Position numbers and translations under genes: made by a program. Of a stretch of 64,000 nucleotides of DNA, positions 1-8,376 are shown one piece after another. The DNA comes from an uncultured Prevotella sp. (lineage in GTDB: Bacteria > Bacteroidota > Bacteroidia > Bacteroidales > Bacteroidaceae): NCBI GenBank assembly GCA_905234265.1, contig CAJOHJ010000013.1, positions 43,684-107,683 on the forward strand, read 5' to 3'. The notes below the pieces were generated by a model, which searched no databases, had not been told where the DNA came from, and saw only the letters and a list, made by a program, of their open reading frames with translations. The number at the start of each line of letters is the position of its first letter. Positions within the stretch are counted from its first letter, which is position 1.

Positions 1-159
1 GCCATAATAACCGGCGACATTGACCGCCAGGAGGCACTGGGCATCTACGAGGTGGCACCTGAAGACTTCGCTCTGGCGGAGTTTGTTGACTCTTCAAAGC
101 TGGAACTGCAGCGCATCGTCCGCGAAGGTCTGAACATCCTACGCAAGGAGAATGCATAA
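1..159 (+). CDS. nqrA: NqrA, C-terminal fragment (Na+-NQR subunit A)
   Basis: The window opens inside this gene; 52 codons and a TAA remain. NqrA is the cytoplasmic, quinone-site-associated subunit of the sodium-pumping NADH:quinone oxidoreductase. The readable tail contains EVAPEDFALAEFVDSSK, which resembles the conserved NqrA C-terminal motif around 'PEDFALCEFVCPSK'. The Cys residues often seen there are Ala and Asp in this copy. nqrB follows after 46 bp, in the usual nqrABCDEF order, so the whole operon probably starts upstream of the window. The call rests on a short fragment but is strongly supported by the neighbours. Confidence 0.9.
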   Translation, partial: AIITGDIDRQEALGIYEVAPEDFALAEFVDSSKLELQRIVREGLNILRKENA

Positions 160-205
160 ATCGTAAATTGTAAGATTGGAAATAGTTAAATTGTAAATTA
201 CATTT
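160..205. repeat. AT-rich GTAAATTGTAAAT-type spacer repeat
   Basis: The nqrA-nqrB spacer is built from repeats of CGTAAATTGTAA and AATTGTAAATTAC. The same wording returns in the nqrC-nqrD spacer (2120-2164) and, more degenerate, before glmS and upstream of mmdA (about 26940-26995, other strand). It is seen directly; its function is unknown. Confidence 0.55.
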
Positions 206-1360
206 ATGAAAGCATTAAGAAATTATCTCAATAAAGTGAAACCAAACTTCGAGGAAGGAGGCAAGTTGCATGCCTTCCGCTCGATATTCGACGGTTTCGA
301 GACGTTCCTCTACGTTCCCAACGAGACTTCTAAGACGGGTGTCAACATTCATGACGCCATCGACTCGAAGCGCATCATGAGTATGGTTGTCATCGCCCTG
401 ATGCCGGCAATGCTGTTTGGCATGTACAATGTTGGATATCAGAACTATCTTGCTGCTGGTACGCTCGAGACGGCATCATTCTTTGAAGTATTCTTCTACG
501 GTTTTCTTGCCGTACTGCCTAAGATTCTCGTTTCTTACATCGTTGGCCTCGGCATCGAGTTCGCCTGGGCGCAGTGGAAGGGCGAGGAAATCCAGGAGGG
601 CTATCTCGTCAGCGGAATACTTATTCCGCTCATTGTGCCAATAGGCTGTCCGCTGTGGATGTTGGCATTGGCCTGCGCCTTCAGCGTAATCTTCTGCAAG
701 GAAATATTTGGCGGCACAGGCATGAACATGTTCAATCCGGCCATTGCTGCACGCATGTTCCTCTTCTTCGCATATCCGTCGAAGATGACGGGCGACACTG
801 TGTGGGTGGCTCAGGACAGCATCTTCGGTTTGGGTAACACGCTGCCAGACTCGTTTACGGCTGCAACGCCATTAGGCCAGATTGCTCAGGGCATGAAGCC
901 CGATGCTTCCATCATGGATGCAATTCTTGGCTTCATTCCAGGCAGCATTGGCGAGACTTCGATAATTGCAATAGCCTTAGGTGCTATCCTGCTGCTGTGG
1001 ACGGGCATCGCATCAATACGCACCATGCTGAGCGTATTCATTGGCGGTGCTGCGATGGCTCTGCTGTTCCAGCAGACTGGCGCTTCTGACATGGTTTGGT
1101 GGCATCACTTCATTCTCGGCGGCTTTGCCTTTGGTGCGGTGTTCATGGCTACAGACCCAGTGACTTCTTGCCGGACGGCAAAGGGCCAGTGGATTTATGG
1201 CTTTATCATCGGTGCTATGGCGGTCATCATTCGTGTAAAGAATGCCGGCTACCCTGAGGGCATGATGCTTGCCATATCCTTTGGCAACATGATTGCTCCT
1301 ACGATAGACCACTTCATCGTGGAGCGCAACATCTCTAAACGCTTAGCTCGTAAAAAGTAA
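206..1360 (+). CDS. nqrB: Na+-translocating NADH:quinone reductase subunit B
   Basis: NqrB is the large inner-membrane subunit that carries covalent FMN and riboflavin and contributes to the sodium and quinone path. The 384-residue product starts MKALRNYLNKVKPNFEEGGK, the usual NqrB opening, and has many hydrophobic helices from about residue 55 on. The segment DSFTAATPL (about residue 215) corresponds to the region where a Thr carries phosphoester-linked FMN in the family. The C-terminal part with GGFAFGAVFMATDPVTS is the conserved NqrB/RnfD signature. Spacing to nqrC is 30 bp, consistent with one transcript. Confidence 0.97.
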   Translation: MKALRNYLNKVKPNFEEGGKLHAFRSIFDGFETFLYVPNETSKTGVNIHDAIDSKRIMSMVVIALMPAMLFGMYNVGYQNYLAAGTLETASFFEVFFYGFLAVLPKILVSYIVGLGIEFAWAQWKGEEIQEGYLVSGILIPLIVPIGCPLWMLALACAFSVIFCKEIFGGTGMNMFNPAIAARMFLFFAYPSKMTGDTVWVAQDSIFGLGNTLPDSFTAATPLGQIAQGMKPDASIMDAILGFIPGSIGETSIIAIALGAILLLWTGIASIRTMLSVFIGGAAMALLFQQTGASDMVWWHHFILGGFAFGAVFMATDPVTSCRTAKGQWIYGFIIGAMAVIIRVKNAGYPEGMMLAISFGNMIAPTIDHFIVERNISKRLARKK

Positions 1361-1390
1361 TTGGTTGAAATCTAAAAAGGTAATAGAATT

Positions 1391-2119
1391 ATGGCTAAGT
1401 TAAATACAAATAGTAACGCGTACATTATTATATATAGTACGATACTCGTGGTCGTGGTAGCCTTCTTGCTGGCTTTTGTCTATCAGGCTCTGAAGCCAAT
1501 GCAGGATGCTAACGTGGCCTTGGACGTGAAAAAGCAGATACTCTATTCGCTGAACATCCGCGACCTTGACGGCGCCGAGGCTGAAGCAAAATATGCTGAG
1601 GTGGTGAAAGAGGAAAAGGATGTGGACGGTCAGAAAGTCTACATCTGCAATATCGATCAGGAAGAAATCTGCGTTATCTCCCTGAAAGGCATGGGCCTTT
1701 GGGGCGGCATCAGTGGGTATATTGCCATTCACAATGAGGACGGCCCGACGGTCTATGGCGCCTATTTCAACCACGAGAGTGAGACGGCCGGCCTCGGTGC
1801 TGAGATAAAGGACTCGCAGGCTTGGCAGGAGAAATTCATCGGCAAGAAAGTCTTCAAGGGTGATGATTATGGACAGATAGCCCTGTCGGTTGTCAAGAAG
1901 GTAGAAGACCCGGAGACGCAGGTCGACTGTGTCACCGGTGCCACTCTGACTTCCAATGGCGTGAACGACATGCTTCACGCCGGTTTGAAGTCGCTGATGC
2001 ATGAGATACAGAGTGCAGCATCAGAAATCCAGAACTCAGCAGACTGCTGTGACGGAGACAAACCTGCCTGCTGTGCTGACGAGAAGAAAGACTCTTGCTG
2101 TACGGCTCAGGACAGGTAG
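1391..2119 (+). CDS. nqrC: Na+-translocating NADH:quinone reductase subunit C, with Cys-rich tail
   Basis: NqrC has one N-terminal membrane helix (about residues 10-32) and a periplasmic FMN-binding domain. The covalent FMN site is the VTGATLTSNGV segment near residue 180, where the family binds FMN through the second Thr of the GATxT motif. The product is 242 residues. After the conserved domain (ending near LHAGLKSLMHEIQ) there is a polar tail with three adjacent Cys pairs, in DCC, ACC and SCC contexts, separated by acidic and Lys residues. The tail is not part of the FMN fold and could bind metal or be oxidised in the periplasm; that is inference. Confidence 0.96.
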   Translation: MAKLNTNSNAYIIIYSTILVVVVAFLLAFVYQALKPMQDANVALDVKKQILYSLNIRDLDGAEAEAKYAEVVKEEKDVDGQKVYICNIDQEEICVISLKGMGLWGGISGYIAIHNEDGPTVYGAYFNHESETAGLGAEIKDSQAWQEKFIGKKVFKGDDYGQIALSVVKKVEDPETQVDCVTGATLTSNGVNDMLHAGLKSLMHEIQSAASEIQNSADCCDGDKPACCADEKKDSCCTAQDR

Positions 2120-2164
2120 ATGACAAATCGTAAATTGTAAATTAGTAAATCGTAAATTACAATT
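2120..2164. repeat. AT-rich GTAAATTGTAAAT-type spacer repeat
   Basis: The nqrC-nqrD spacer reads as tandem AAATCGTAAATTGTAAAT-like units, the same wording as the spacer at 160-205. No promoter or terminator can be recognised in it. Confidence 0.55.
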
Positions 2165-2788
2165 ATGGCATTATTCAGTAAACAAAATAAGGAGGTTTTC
2201 ACAAACCCGTTAAATATAGACCACCCGATTTTGGGCCAGGTCTTAGGTATTTGCTCGGCACTTGCTGTTACGTCGCAGCTGAAGCCGGCCATCGTCATGG
2301 GCTTGGCAGTGACGGTGATTACCGCGTTCTCGAATGTTATCATATCCATCATCCGCAACACCATTCCAAACCGCATCCGCATTGTGGTGCAGCTGGTGGT
2401 TGTTGCCGCATTGGTTACCATCGTCTCGCAGATTCTTAAGGCATTTGCCTACGATGTCAGCGTGCAACTGTCGGTATATGTCGGACTGATTATCACTAAC
2501 TGTATCCTTATGGGCCGTCTTGAGGCGTTCGCCATGATGAACAAGCCCTGGCCGTCGTTTCTTGATGGTGTCGGCAACGGACTTGGCTATGCCATGATAC
2601 TTGTGATTGTCGGCGCATTCCGTGAGTTCTTCGGCCGCGGCTCACTGCTGGGCATACAGATTATCCCTGACAGTTTCTATGATTTCGGCTATGTCAACAA
2701 CGGCATGATGACGATGCCTGCAATGGCTCTTATCCTGGTGGGTTGCGTCATCTGGATACACCGTGCATATTTTTATAAGGAGAAGTAA
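2165..2788 (+). CDS. nqrD: Na+-translocating NADH:quinone reductase subunit D
   Basis: NqrD is one of a pair of homologous inner-membrane subunits (with NqrE) that together hold an iron centre and form part of the sodium channel; it is related to RnfE. The 207-residue product begins MALFSKQNKEVFTNPLNIDHP and has about six hydrophobic helices. The conserved stretch LIITNCILMGRLEAFAM (about residues 109-125) includes the family Cys. nqrE begins 3 bp after the stop, so the two are probably translationally coupled. Confidence 0.97.
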   Translation: MALFSKQNKEVFTNPLNIDHPILGQVLGICSALAVTSQLKPAIVMGLAVTVITAFSNVIISIIRNTIPNRIRIVVQLVVVAALVTIVSQILKAFAYDVSVQLSVYVGLIITNCILMGRLEAFAMMNKPWPSFLDGVGNGLGYAMILVIVGAFREFFGRGSLLGIQIIPDSFYDFGYVNNGMMTMPAMALILVGCVIWIHRAYFYKEK

Positions 2789-2791
2789 GTT

Positions 2792-3418
2792 ATGGAACAT
2801 GTAATTAGTTTATTATTCCGGTCGATATTCGTCGACAATATGATTTTCGCCTTCTTCCTCGGCATGTGTTCGTACCTTGCCGTTTCGAAGACCGTGAAGA
2901 CCTCGTTGGGCCTTGGCTTGGCGGTAACCTTTGTTCTTACCGTGACAGTCCCCGTCAACTATCTGTTGCAGACAAAGGTGCTGGGCGACGGCTGTCTTAT
3001 AGAGGGCGTTGACCTGTCATACCTTTCGTTTATCCTTTTCATTGCCGTCATAGCCGGAATGGTGCAGCTTGTGGAAATGACCGTCGAGAAATATTCGCCG
3101 TCGCTCTACGCAGCCCTGGGCATCTTTCTGCCGCTGATTGCCGTCAACTGCGCCATCATGGGTGCCTCGCTCTTCATGCAGCAGCGCATATTGATGGATG
3201 CCAGCAACTCGCAGGCCATCACCTCCGTGTGGGATGCCATCGTCTATGGCCTTGGCTCCGGTCTTGGCTGGACACTTGCCATCGTGGCCTTGGGTGCCAT
3301 ACGCGAGAAGATGCAGTACTCCGATGTCCCCAAGCCCCTGCAGGGCCTCGGCATCGTGTTTATCACCGTCGGCCTTATGGCTATGGCAATGATGTGTTTC
3401 TCTGGCTTAAACATATAA
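2792..3418 (+). CDS. nqrE: Na+-translocating NADH:quinone reductase subunit E
   Basis: NqrE pairs with NqrD in the membrane core. The 208-residue product starts [20 protein letters not shown] and contains the family segments [13 protein letters not shown] and [14 protein letters not shown], each with the Cys that in related enzymes contributes to an iron centre between NqrD and NqrE. It has about six membrane helices with alternating topology relative to NqrD. The stop is followed by a 166-bp spacer with GC-rich palindromes before nqrF, the only long gap in the operon. Confidence 0.97.
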   Translation: MEHVISLLFRSIFVDNMIFAFFLGMCSYLAVSKTVKTSLGLGLAVTFVLTVTVPVNYLLQTKVLGDGCLIEGVDLSYLSFILFIAVIAGMVQLVEMTVEKYSPSLYAALGIFLPLIAVNCAIMGASLFMQQRILMDASNSQAITSVWDAIVYGLGSGLGWTLAIVALGAIREKMQYSDVPKPLQGLGIVFITVGLMAMAMMCFSGLNI

Positions 3419-3430
3419 GAGACGGAAATC

Positions 3431-3578
3431 CACCCAAGCCCTCCCCAAAGAGGGACGTTTAGAATGTTAAGCACTGGTGGGTAATACGATAAGATAAGCA
3501 TAATGTATAACAATTAATAAAAAGGAGACCCCTGTAAGTAATCAACATCCCCTCCCTTGGGGAGGGGCTTGGGGTAGG
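3431..3578. repeat. Pair of inverted GC-rich REP-like palindromes
   Basis: Two related sequences face each other in the nqrE-nqrF gap: 3431-3455 (CACCCAAGCCCTCCCCAAAG...) and 3548-3578 (core CCCTCCCTTGGGGAGGGG followed by CTTGGGG). The second contains its own strong hairpin (CCCCTCC/GGAGGGG around TTGG). The first matches the reverse complement of the second closely. They could stabilise or attenuate the transcript between nqrE and nqrF; that is inference. Confidence 0.7.
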
Positions 3579-3584
3579 CTTTCT

Positions 3585-4850
3585 ATGATACAATTTATTT
3601 CATATAGTATTGGAGTATTCCTTCTGGTTATACTCCTGTTAGTGATTATCCTGCTGGTGGCGAAGAAGTATCTATCGCCCAGCGGAAACGTAAATATAGA
3701 AATCAACGGCGACCGTACCATCTCGGTGGCACAGGGCAACAGCCTTATGTCTACACTCAACGAGAACGGCGTCTTCCTTCCCAGTGCCTGCGGTGGCAAG
3801 GCTTCGTGCGGCCAGTGCAAGGTTCAGGTTCTGGAGGGCGGTGGAGAAATCCTCGACTCCGAGAAGCCCCATTTCTCGCGCAAGGAGATTAAGCAGGGCT
3901 GGCGCCTGGGCTGCCAGTGCAAGGTGAAGGGCGACCTGAAGATACATGTCGACGAGTCTATCCTCGGTGTCAAGGAGTACGAATGCACCGTCATTTCGAA
4001 CAAGAACGTGGCTACGTTCATCAAGGAGTTTAAGGTTCAGCTGCCTGCCGGCGAACACATGGACTTCATACCAGGCTCGTATGCGCAGATTAAGATTCCT
4101 GCCTTCACGATGGACTACGACAAGGACATCGACAAGTCGCTCATCGGCGATGAGTATCTGCCGTCGTGGGAGAAGTTTGGCCTGTTCCCCCTGAAGTGTG
4201 TCAATCCCGAGCCAACCATCCGCGCCTACTCAATGGCCAACTATCCGGCAGAGGGCGACGTATTCATGCTGACCGTGCGTATTGCCACGCCACCGTTCAA
4301 GGCCGACAAGAGCGGCTTCATGGATGTCAATCCCGGCATAGCATCGTCGTATATCTTCTCGCTGAAGCCCGGCGACAAGGTCATCATGTCTGGTCCGTTC
4401 GGCGACTTCCATCCTCATTTCGACACTAAGAAGGAGATGATATGGGTTGGTGGCGGTGCCGGCATGGCTCCGCTGCGCGCGCAGATTATGCACATGACGA
4501 AGACCCTTCATACCACCGACCGCGAGATGCACTACTTCTACGGTGCACGTGCGCTGAATGAGGTCTTCTATCTCGACGATTTCCTCGGCTTGGAGAAAGA
4601 ATTCCCGAATTTCCACTTCCACCTTGCCCTCGACCGTCCAGATCCTGCCGCCGATGCTGCAGGCGTGAAGTACACGCCGGGCTTCGTCCATCAGGTGATG
4701 CTGAACACATATCTTAAAGACCACGAGGCTCCGGAGGATGTGGAATACTACATGTGCGGCCCTGGCCCCATGTCGGCAGCCGTCGTCTCCATGCTCGACT
4801 CACTGGGCGTAGAGCCAGAGAGCATCATGTACGATAACTTTGGCGGATAA
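3585..4850 (+). CDS. nqrF: Na+-translocating NADH:quinone reductase subunit F
   Basis: NqrF is the NADH-oxidising subunit where electrons enter. Visible parts in order: one N-terminal membrane helix (about 5-26); a plant-ferredoxin-type 2Fe-2S domain with ligands Cys69, Cys75, Cys78 and Cys110; an FAD-binding domain with RAYSMANYP; and an NADH-binding domain with GGGAGMAPLR and a C-terminal CGPGPM motif. The length, 421 residues, is typical. The ATG is the first in frame, directly before the hydrophobic anchor. It closes the nqr operon. Confidence 0.98.
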   Translation: MIQFISYSIGVFLLVILLLVIILLVAKKYLSPSGNVNIEINGDRTISVAQGNSLMSTLNENGVFLPSACGGKASCGQCKVQVLEGGGEILDSEKPHFSRKEIKQGWRLGCQCKVKGDLKIHVDESILGVKEYECTVISNKNVATFIKEFKVQLPAGEHMDFIPGSYAQIKIPAFTMDYDKDIDKSLIGDEYLPSWEKFGLFPLKCVNPEPTIRAYSMANYPAEGDVFMLTVRIATPPFKADKSGFMDVNPGIASSYIFSLKPGDKVIMSGPFGDFHPHFDTKKEMIWVGGGAGMAPLRAQIMHMTKTLHTTDREMHYFYGARALNEVFYLDDFLGLEKEFPNFHFHLALDRPDPAADAAGVKYTPGFVHQVMLNTYLKDHEAPEDVEYYMCGPGPMSAAVVSMLDSLGVEPESIMYDNFGG

Positions 4851-4935
4851 AAAGCACTTCCGGGTGCTTAACCTCCCAGACGTCATGCATTATAGAAAAC
4901 AGTAAAAGATAAATTGGTAAACCGTAAGTAAAGTT

Positions 4936-6780
4936 ATGTGTGGAATAGTAGGTTATATAGGAAAGCGCGAAGCCTATCCAATATTGATAAAGGGTCTGCG
5001 CCGCCTGGAATATCGTGGCTACGACTCAGCAGGCGTGGCCCTGATAAACAGCAGTGAAGAACTGAACGTCTACAAGACAAAAGGCAAGGTGGACAACCTT
5101 ACCGAATACTGTAGCGACAAGGATGTCAGCGGAGCCATAGGCATAGCCCACACGCGTTGGGCAACGCATGGCGAGCCTTCGTCGCGCAATGCACACCCCC
5201 ATTATTCACAGTCGCACAACCTGGCCATCATCCACAACGGCATCATCGAGAATTATGCCGACATAAAGGCAAAGTTGCAGGCCAAGGGCGTCGAGTTCAA
5301 GAGCGACACCGACACCGAGGTTCTTGTGCAGCTGGTAGAATACATCATGCTGAAGAAGAACCTGTCGCTGTTGGAGGCAGTTCAGGTGGCCCTTTATCAA
5401 GTCATCGGCGCCTATGCCATAGCCATCATCGACAAGCGCGACCCGCAGCAGATAATTGCTGCCCGCAAGCAGAGTCCGCTGGTTGTCGGCATTGGCGACG
5501 GCGAGTTCTTCCTCGGCTCCGACGCCAGCCCGATTATCGAGTACACCGACAAGGTGGTCTATCTTGAAGACGGCAACATTGCAGTCATCCGCCTTGGCGA
5601 GGAACTGAAGGTTGTCAGCATTTTGGGCGAAGAGCAGGACCTGGCAGTGAAGACAGTCGACATAGACCTTGGACAGATAGAGAAGGGCGGCTATCCCCAC
5701 TTCATGCTGAAGGAAATCTTCGAGCAGCCGGAGTGCCTTACCAACTGCATGCGCGGCCGCATCAACGTAGAAGGCGACCACGTCACCCTGTCGGCCTTGA
5801 TCGACCATCGCCGTCAGCTGCTGCAGGCCAAGCGCATTGTGATTGTTGCCTGCGGAACATCATGGCATGCCGGCCTCATTGGCAAGCAGATCATAGAGAC
5901 TCTGTGCCGCATACCCGTAGAAGTGGAGTATGCCTCAGAGTTCCGCTATCGCAATCCGGTAGTCACCAAGGACGATGTCGTGATAGCCATTTCCCAGAGC
6001 GGCGAGACGGCCGATACGCTGGCCGCCGTACAGCTTGCCAAGGAACACGGAGCTTTCATCTACGGCATCTGCAATGCCATAGGCTCGTCGATACCTCGTG
6101 CCACGGATACCGGCACATACATTCACGTAGGCCCGGAAATCGGCGTCGCCTCCACCAAAGCCTTCACAGGCCAGGTGACCGTGCTGACTATGTTTGCACT
6201 GGCCTTGGGCGAGGCCAAGGGAACCATCGGCCGCGACGAGTATCTGCGTATTGTCAGGGGGCTGAACGAAATTCCTGCCACCATTCAGGAAGTCCTCAAG
6301 TCGAACGATGCCGTCAAGGACCTTGCACGCACGTTCACCTATGCCCACAATTTCCTCTACCTTGGCCGTGGCTTCTCTTACCCGGTGGCCCTCGAGGGCG
6401 CCCTGAAGCTTAAGGAGATTTCCTACATTCATGCCGAAGGCTATCCTGCTGCCGAAATGAAACACGGGCCTATAGCACTCATCGACTCCGACATGCCCGT
6501 GGTGGTCATTGCCACCCACAATGCGATGTATGAGAAAGTTCTTTCCAACATACAGGAAATCAAGGCCCGGCAGGGCAGGGTGATAGCCCTTGTCAGCAAA
6601 GGCGATGACACCATTGCCAAGATTGCCGACGAAGTCATAGAACTGCCCGACGTCCTTGAGTGCCTCGAGCCGCTGGTAGCCACCATCCCTCTGCAGCTGC
6701 TGGCATACCACGTAGCCGTCTGCAAAGGTAAGAATGTCGACCAGCCTCGCAATCTTGCCAAGAGCGTCACGGTAGAATAA
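4936..6780 (+). CDS. glmS: Glutamine--fructose-6-phosphate aminotransferase (isomerizing)
   Basis: GlmS makes glucosamine-6-phosphate from fructose-6-phosphate and glutamine, the first step to UDP-GlcNAc for peptidoglycan and lipopolysaccharide. The start MCGIVGYIGKREAYPILIKG places the catalytic Cys at position 2 after Met removal, which fixes the start codon. The N-terminal half is the class II glutamine amidotransferase and the C-terminal half has two SIS sugar-isomerase domains (CGTSWHAGLIGKQ, SQSGETADT). The end, NLAKSVTVE, is the conserved GlmS terminus. At 614 residues it is full length. A strong hairpin lies directly downstream. No glmS ribozyme is visible in the 85-bp upstream gap. 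Confidence 0.98.
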   Translation: MCGIVGYIGKREAYPILIKGLRRLEYRGYDSAGVALINSSEELNVYKTKGKVDNLTEYCSDKDVSGAIGIAHTRWATHGEPSSRNAHPHYSQSHNLAIIHNGIIENYADIKAKLQAKGVEFKSDTDTEVLVQLVEYIMLKKNLSLLEAVQVALYQVIGAYAIAIIDKRDPQQIIAARKQSPLVVGIGDGEFFLGSDASPIIEYTDKVVYLEDGNIAVIRLGEELKVVSILGEEQDLAVKTVDIDLGQIEKGGYPHFMLKEIFEQPECLTNCMRGRINVEGDHVTLSALIDHRRQLLQAKRIVIVACGTSWHAGLIGKQIIETLCRIPVEVEYASEFRYRNPVVTKDDVVIAISQSGETADTLAAVQLAKEHGAFIYGICNAIGSSIPRATDTGTYIHVGPEIGVASTKAFTGQVTVLTMFALALGEAKGTIGRDEYLRIVRGLNEIPATIQEVLKSNDAVKDLARTFTYAHNFLYLGRGFSYPVALEGALKLKEISYIHAEGYPAAEMKHGPIALIDSDMPVVVIATHNAMYEKVLSNIQEIKARQGRVIALVSKGDDTIAKIADEVIELPDVLECLEPLVATIPLQLLAYHVAVCKGKNVDQPRNLAKSVTVE

Positions 6781-6790
6781 AGAGTGAAAA

Positions 6791-6833
6791 AAAATAGCAA
6801 ATATTTGGCCGCATGCCGAATATTTGCTATTTT
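6791..6833. terminator. 19-bp stem hairpin downstream of glmS
   Basis: AAAATAGCAAATATT (6791-6805) pairs perfectly with 6819-6833. The stem continues inward by four pairs (one G-U) to a 5-base loop at 6810-6814. It follows the glmS stop by 11 bp and is A-rich before and T-rich at the end of the right arm, so it can work as a terminator in either direction. Confidence 0.75.
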
Positions 6834-6835
6834 TG
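6804..6835 (+). promoter_or_regulatory. Bacteroidales-type promoter for the receiver-histidine kinase gene
   Basis: TTTG at 6804-6807 and TATTTTTG at 6828-6835 are separated by exactly 20 bp and match the Bacteroidales consensus TTTG-N19-21-TAnnTTTG. The predicted start of transcription is near 6842, about 27 bp before the ATG at 6869. Both boxes lie inside the glmS terminator hairpin. Confidence 0.65.
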
Positions 6836-6868
6836 CACGTCAAAAACAACTAAAAACCTTTCCATAGC

Positions 6869-8014
6869 ATGGAGTATAACGAAACCTTTGAGTCACAGAT
6901 AAACCGCAGTGACTATAAGATATTAATCGTTGACGATGTTGTAAGTAATGTCTTGCTGTTGAAAATATTGCTTACAAATGAGAAATTCCAGGTGTGTACG
7001 GCCAACAACGGCAAGATGTGTATCGAGCAGGCAAAGAAGGAGCATCCCGACCTCATACTGCTTGACGTCATGATGCCAGAGCTGAACGGTTTCGACACGG
7101 CAGTCATCTTGAAGAAAGACCCCGAAACCCTCGACATCCCCATCATTTTCCTTACCGCCCTTAACAATCCGCAGGACTTGGTGAAAGGCTTCCAGGTGGG
7201 AGCCAACGACTTCCTGACGAAGCCATTCAACAAGGAAGAGCTTGTCATGCGCGTCATGCACCAGATACAGCTTGTTGCCGCCAAGCGCATCATCGTGCAG
7301 CAGAACGAAGAGCTGCGCCGCACCATCCAGAACCGCGATAAGATGTACTCCGTCATTGCCCACGACCTGCGCTCGCCGATGGCCAGCATCCGCATGGTGC
7401 TTAACCTGGCTGTCAACGTGGTTACGCGCGACGTCGTAGGCGACGAAATCTTCGAACTCCTCGACAAGGCCAACCGCGAGTCGGAAGAAACCCACGACCT
7501 GCTGGACAACCTGCTGAAGTGGACCAAGAGCCAGACGGGCCGCCTGAACGTAGTCTATCAGGACCTCGACCTCGACGACATCGTGCCGGGCGTGGTGGAC
7601 ATCTTCACCATGATTGCCGAGATGAAGAAAATCGACCTCAAGTACGTACCTGCCGCCGAGAAGCTCACCGTCCATGCCGACAACGACATGATCAAGACCA
7701 TCATCCGCAACTTCATTTCCAACGCTGTCAAGTTCACTCCCGAGGGCAAGGGCATAGAAGTGTTCTATACCCGGGAGGGCGACTTTGCACGCGTCAGCGT
7801 CCGCGACCATGGCGTAGGCATTGCCGCCGACCGCATCGGCAGCATCTTCCACAAGGGAGAGACCACCTACGGCACTGGCGGCGAAGAAGGCTCTGGCCTT
7901 GGCCTGCAGCTCTGTCAGGACTTTGCACGCAAGAATGGTGGCGATGCGCAGGTGGAGTCGGTACTTGGCGAAGGCTCTACGTTCAGCTTCACCGTTCCCA
8001 TAAAGAAAGACTGA
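6869..8014 (+). CDS. Soluble receiver-histidine kinase (REC-HisKA-HATPase)
   Basis: This is a two-component protein in reversed hybrid order. The receiver domain occupies about residues 15-130, with acidic Asp22/Asp23, phospho-acceptor Asp66 in LLDVMMPE and Lys118 in TKPF. It is followed by a short coiled linker, a HisKA domain with His165 in AHDLRSP, and a HATPase domain with NAVKFTPEG, DHGVGI and GSGLGLQL. No signal peptide, membrane segment or sensor domain is present, so the input probably comes from another kinase or a direct partner through the receiver. There is no DNA-binding output domain and no obvious partner gene beside it. The role is unknown. Confidence 0.92.
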   Translation: MEYNETFESQINRSDYKILIVDDVVSNVLLLKILLTNEKFQVCTANNGKMCIEQAKKEHPDLILLDVMMPELNGFDTAVILKKDPETLDIPIIFLTALNNPQDLVKGFQVGANDFLTKPFNKEELVMRVMHQIQLVAAKRIIVQQNEELRRTIQNRDKMYSVIAHDLRSPMASIRMVLNLAVNVVTRDVVGDEIFELLDKANRESEETHDLLDNLLKWTKSQTGRLNVVYQDLDLDDIVPGVVDIFTMIAEMKKIDLKYVPAAEKLTVHADNDMIKTIIRNFISNAVKFTPEGKGIEVFYTREGDFARVSVRDHGVGIAADRIGSIFHKGETTYGTGGEEGSGLGLQLCQDFARKNGGDAQVESVLGEGSTFSFTVPIKKD

Positions 8015-8254
8015 CTGCAGACAGCTTTTGGCAGACAGCCAGTGTGCATAGTCAGGCAAAGGCGTAGTGGCGCCCTGAAGTTAAAAATCTTTACAATTTT
8101 TGCTTTTTAAGCCCCTAAAGATTGTCTTGCCAGCAGCAAAACGCCATTTTGACTGGAAGAATGCCGAAAATCAAATATTTCCACATCTTGCTAATATAGA
8201 GTCACTTACGCGCAAGAGGCGGGATTTTCTGCGCAGCGTTGGAAAAATAACATA

Positions 8255-8302
8255 GCCACTTACGAATTTATCTCTGTGAGATAATTCCGTAAGTGGCCTT
8301 TT
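8255..8302. terminator. Hairpin terminator made of 21-bp-family repeat units
   Basis: GCCACTTACGAATTTATCTC (8255-8274) pairs at 18 of 20 positions with 8278-8297 around a 3-base loop and is followed by CTTTTT. The arms contain AGATAATTCCGTAA, the core of the repeat unit found as tandem arrays at 24493-24618 and 53630-53755. Confidence 0.65.
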
Positions 8303-8376
8303 TATTCCGTAGACTCAATGCAAAATTCGGCCCGAAGAGGGCGGAAAAATTTTGTTTCCCACTCAAAAATCCGTCA

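Noticed and set aside
4851..4935. Possible glmS ribozyme or strong terminator upstream of glmS
   Set aside because: The 85-bp gap is too short for the ribozyme core. The only dyad (AAGCAC/GTGCTT at 4852-4870) is weak and lacks a T tract.
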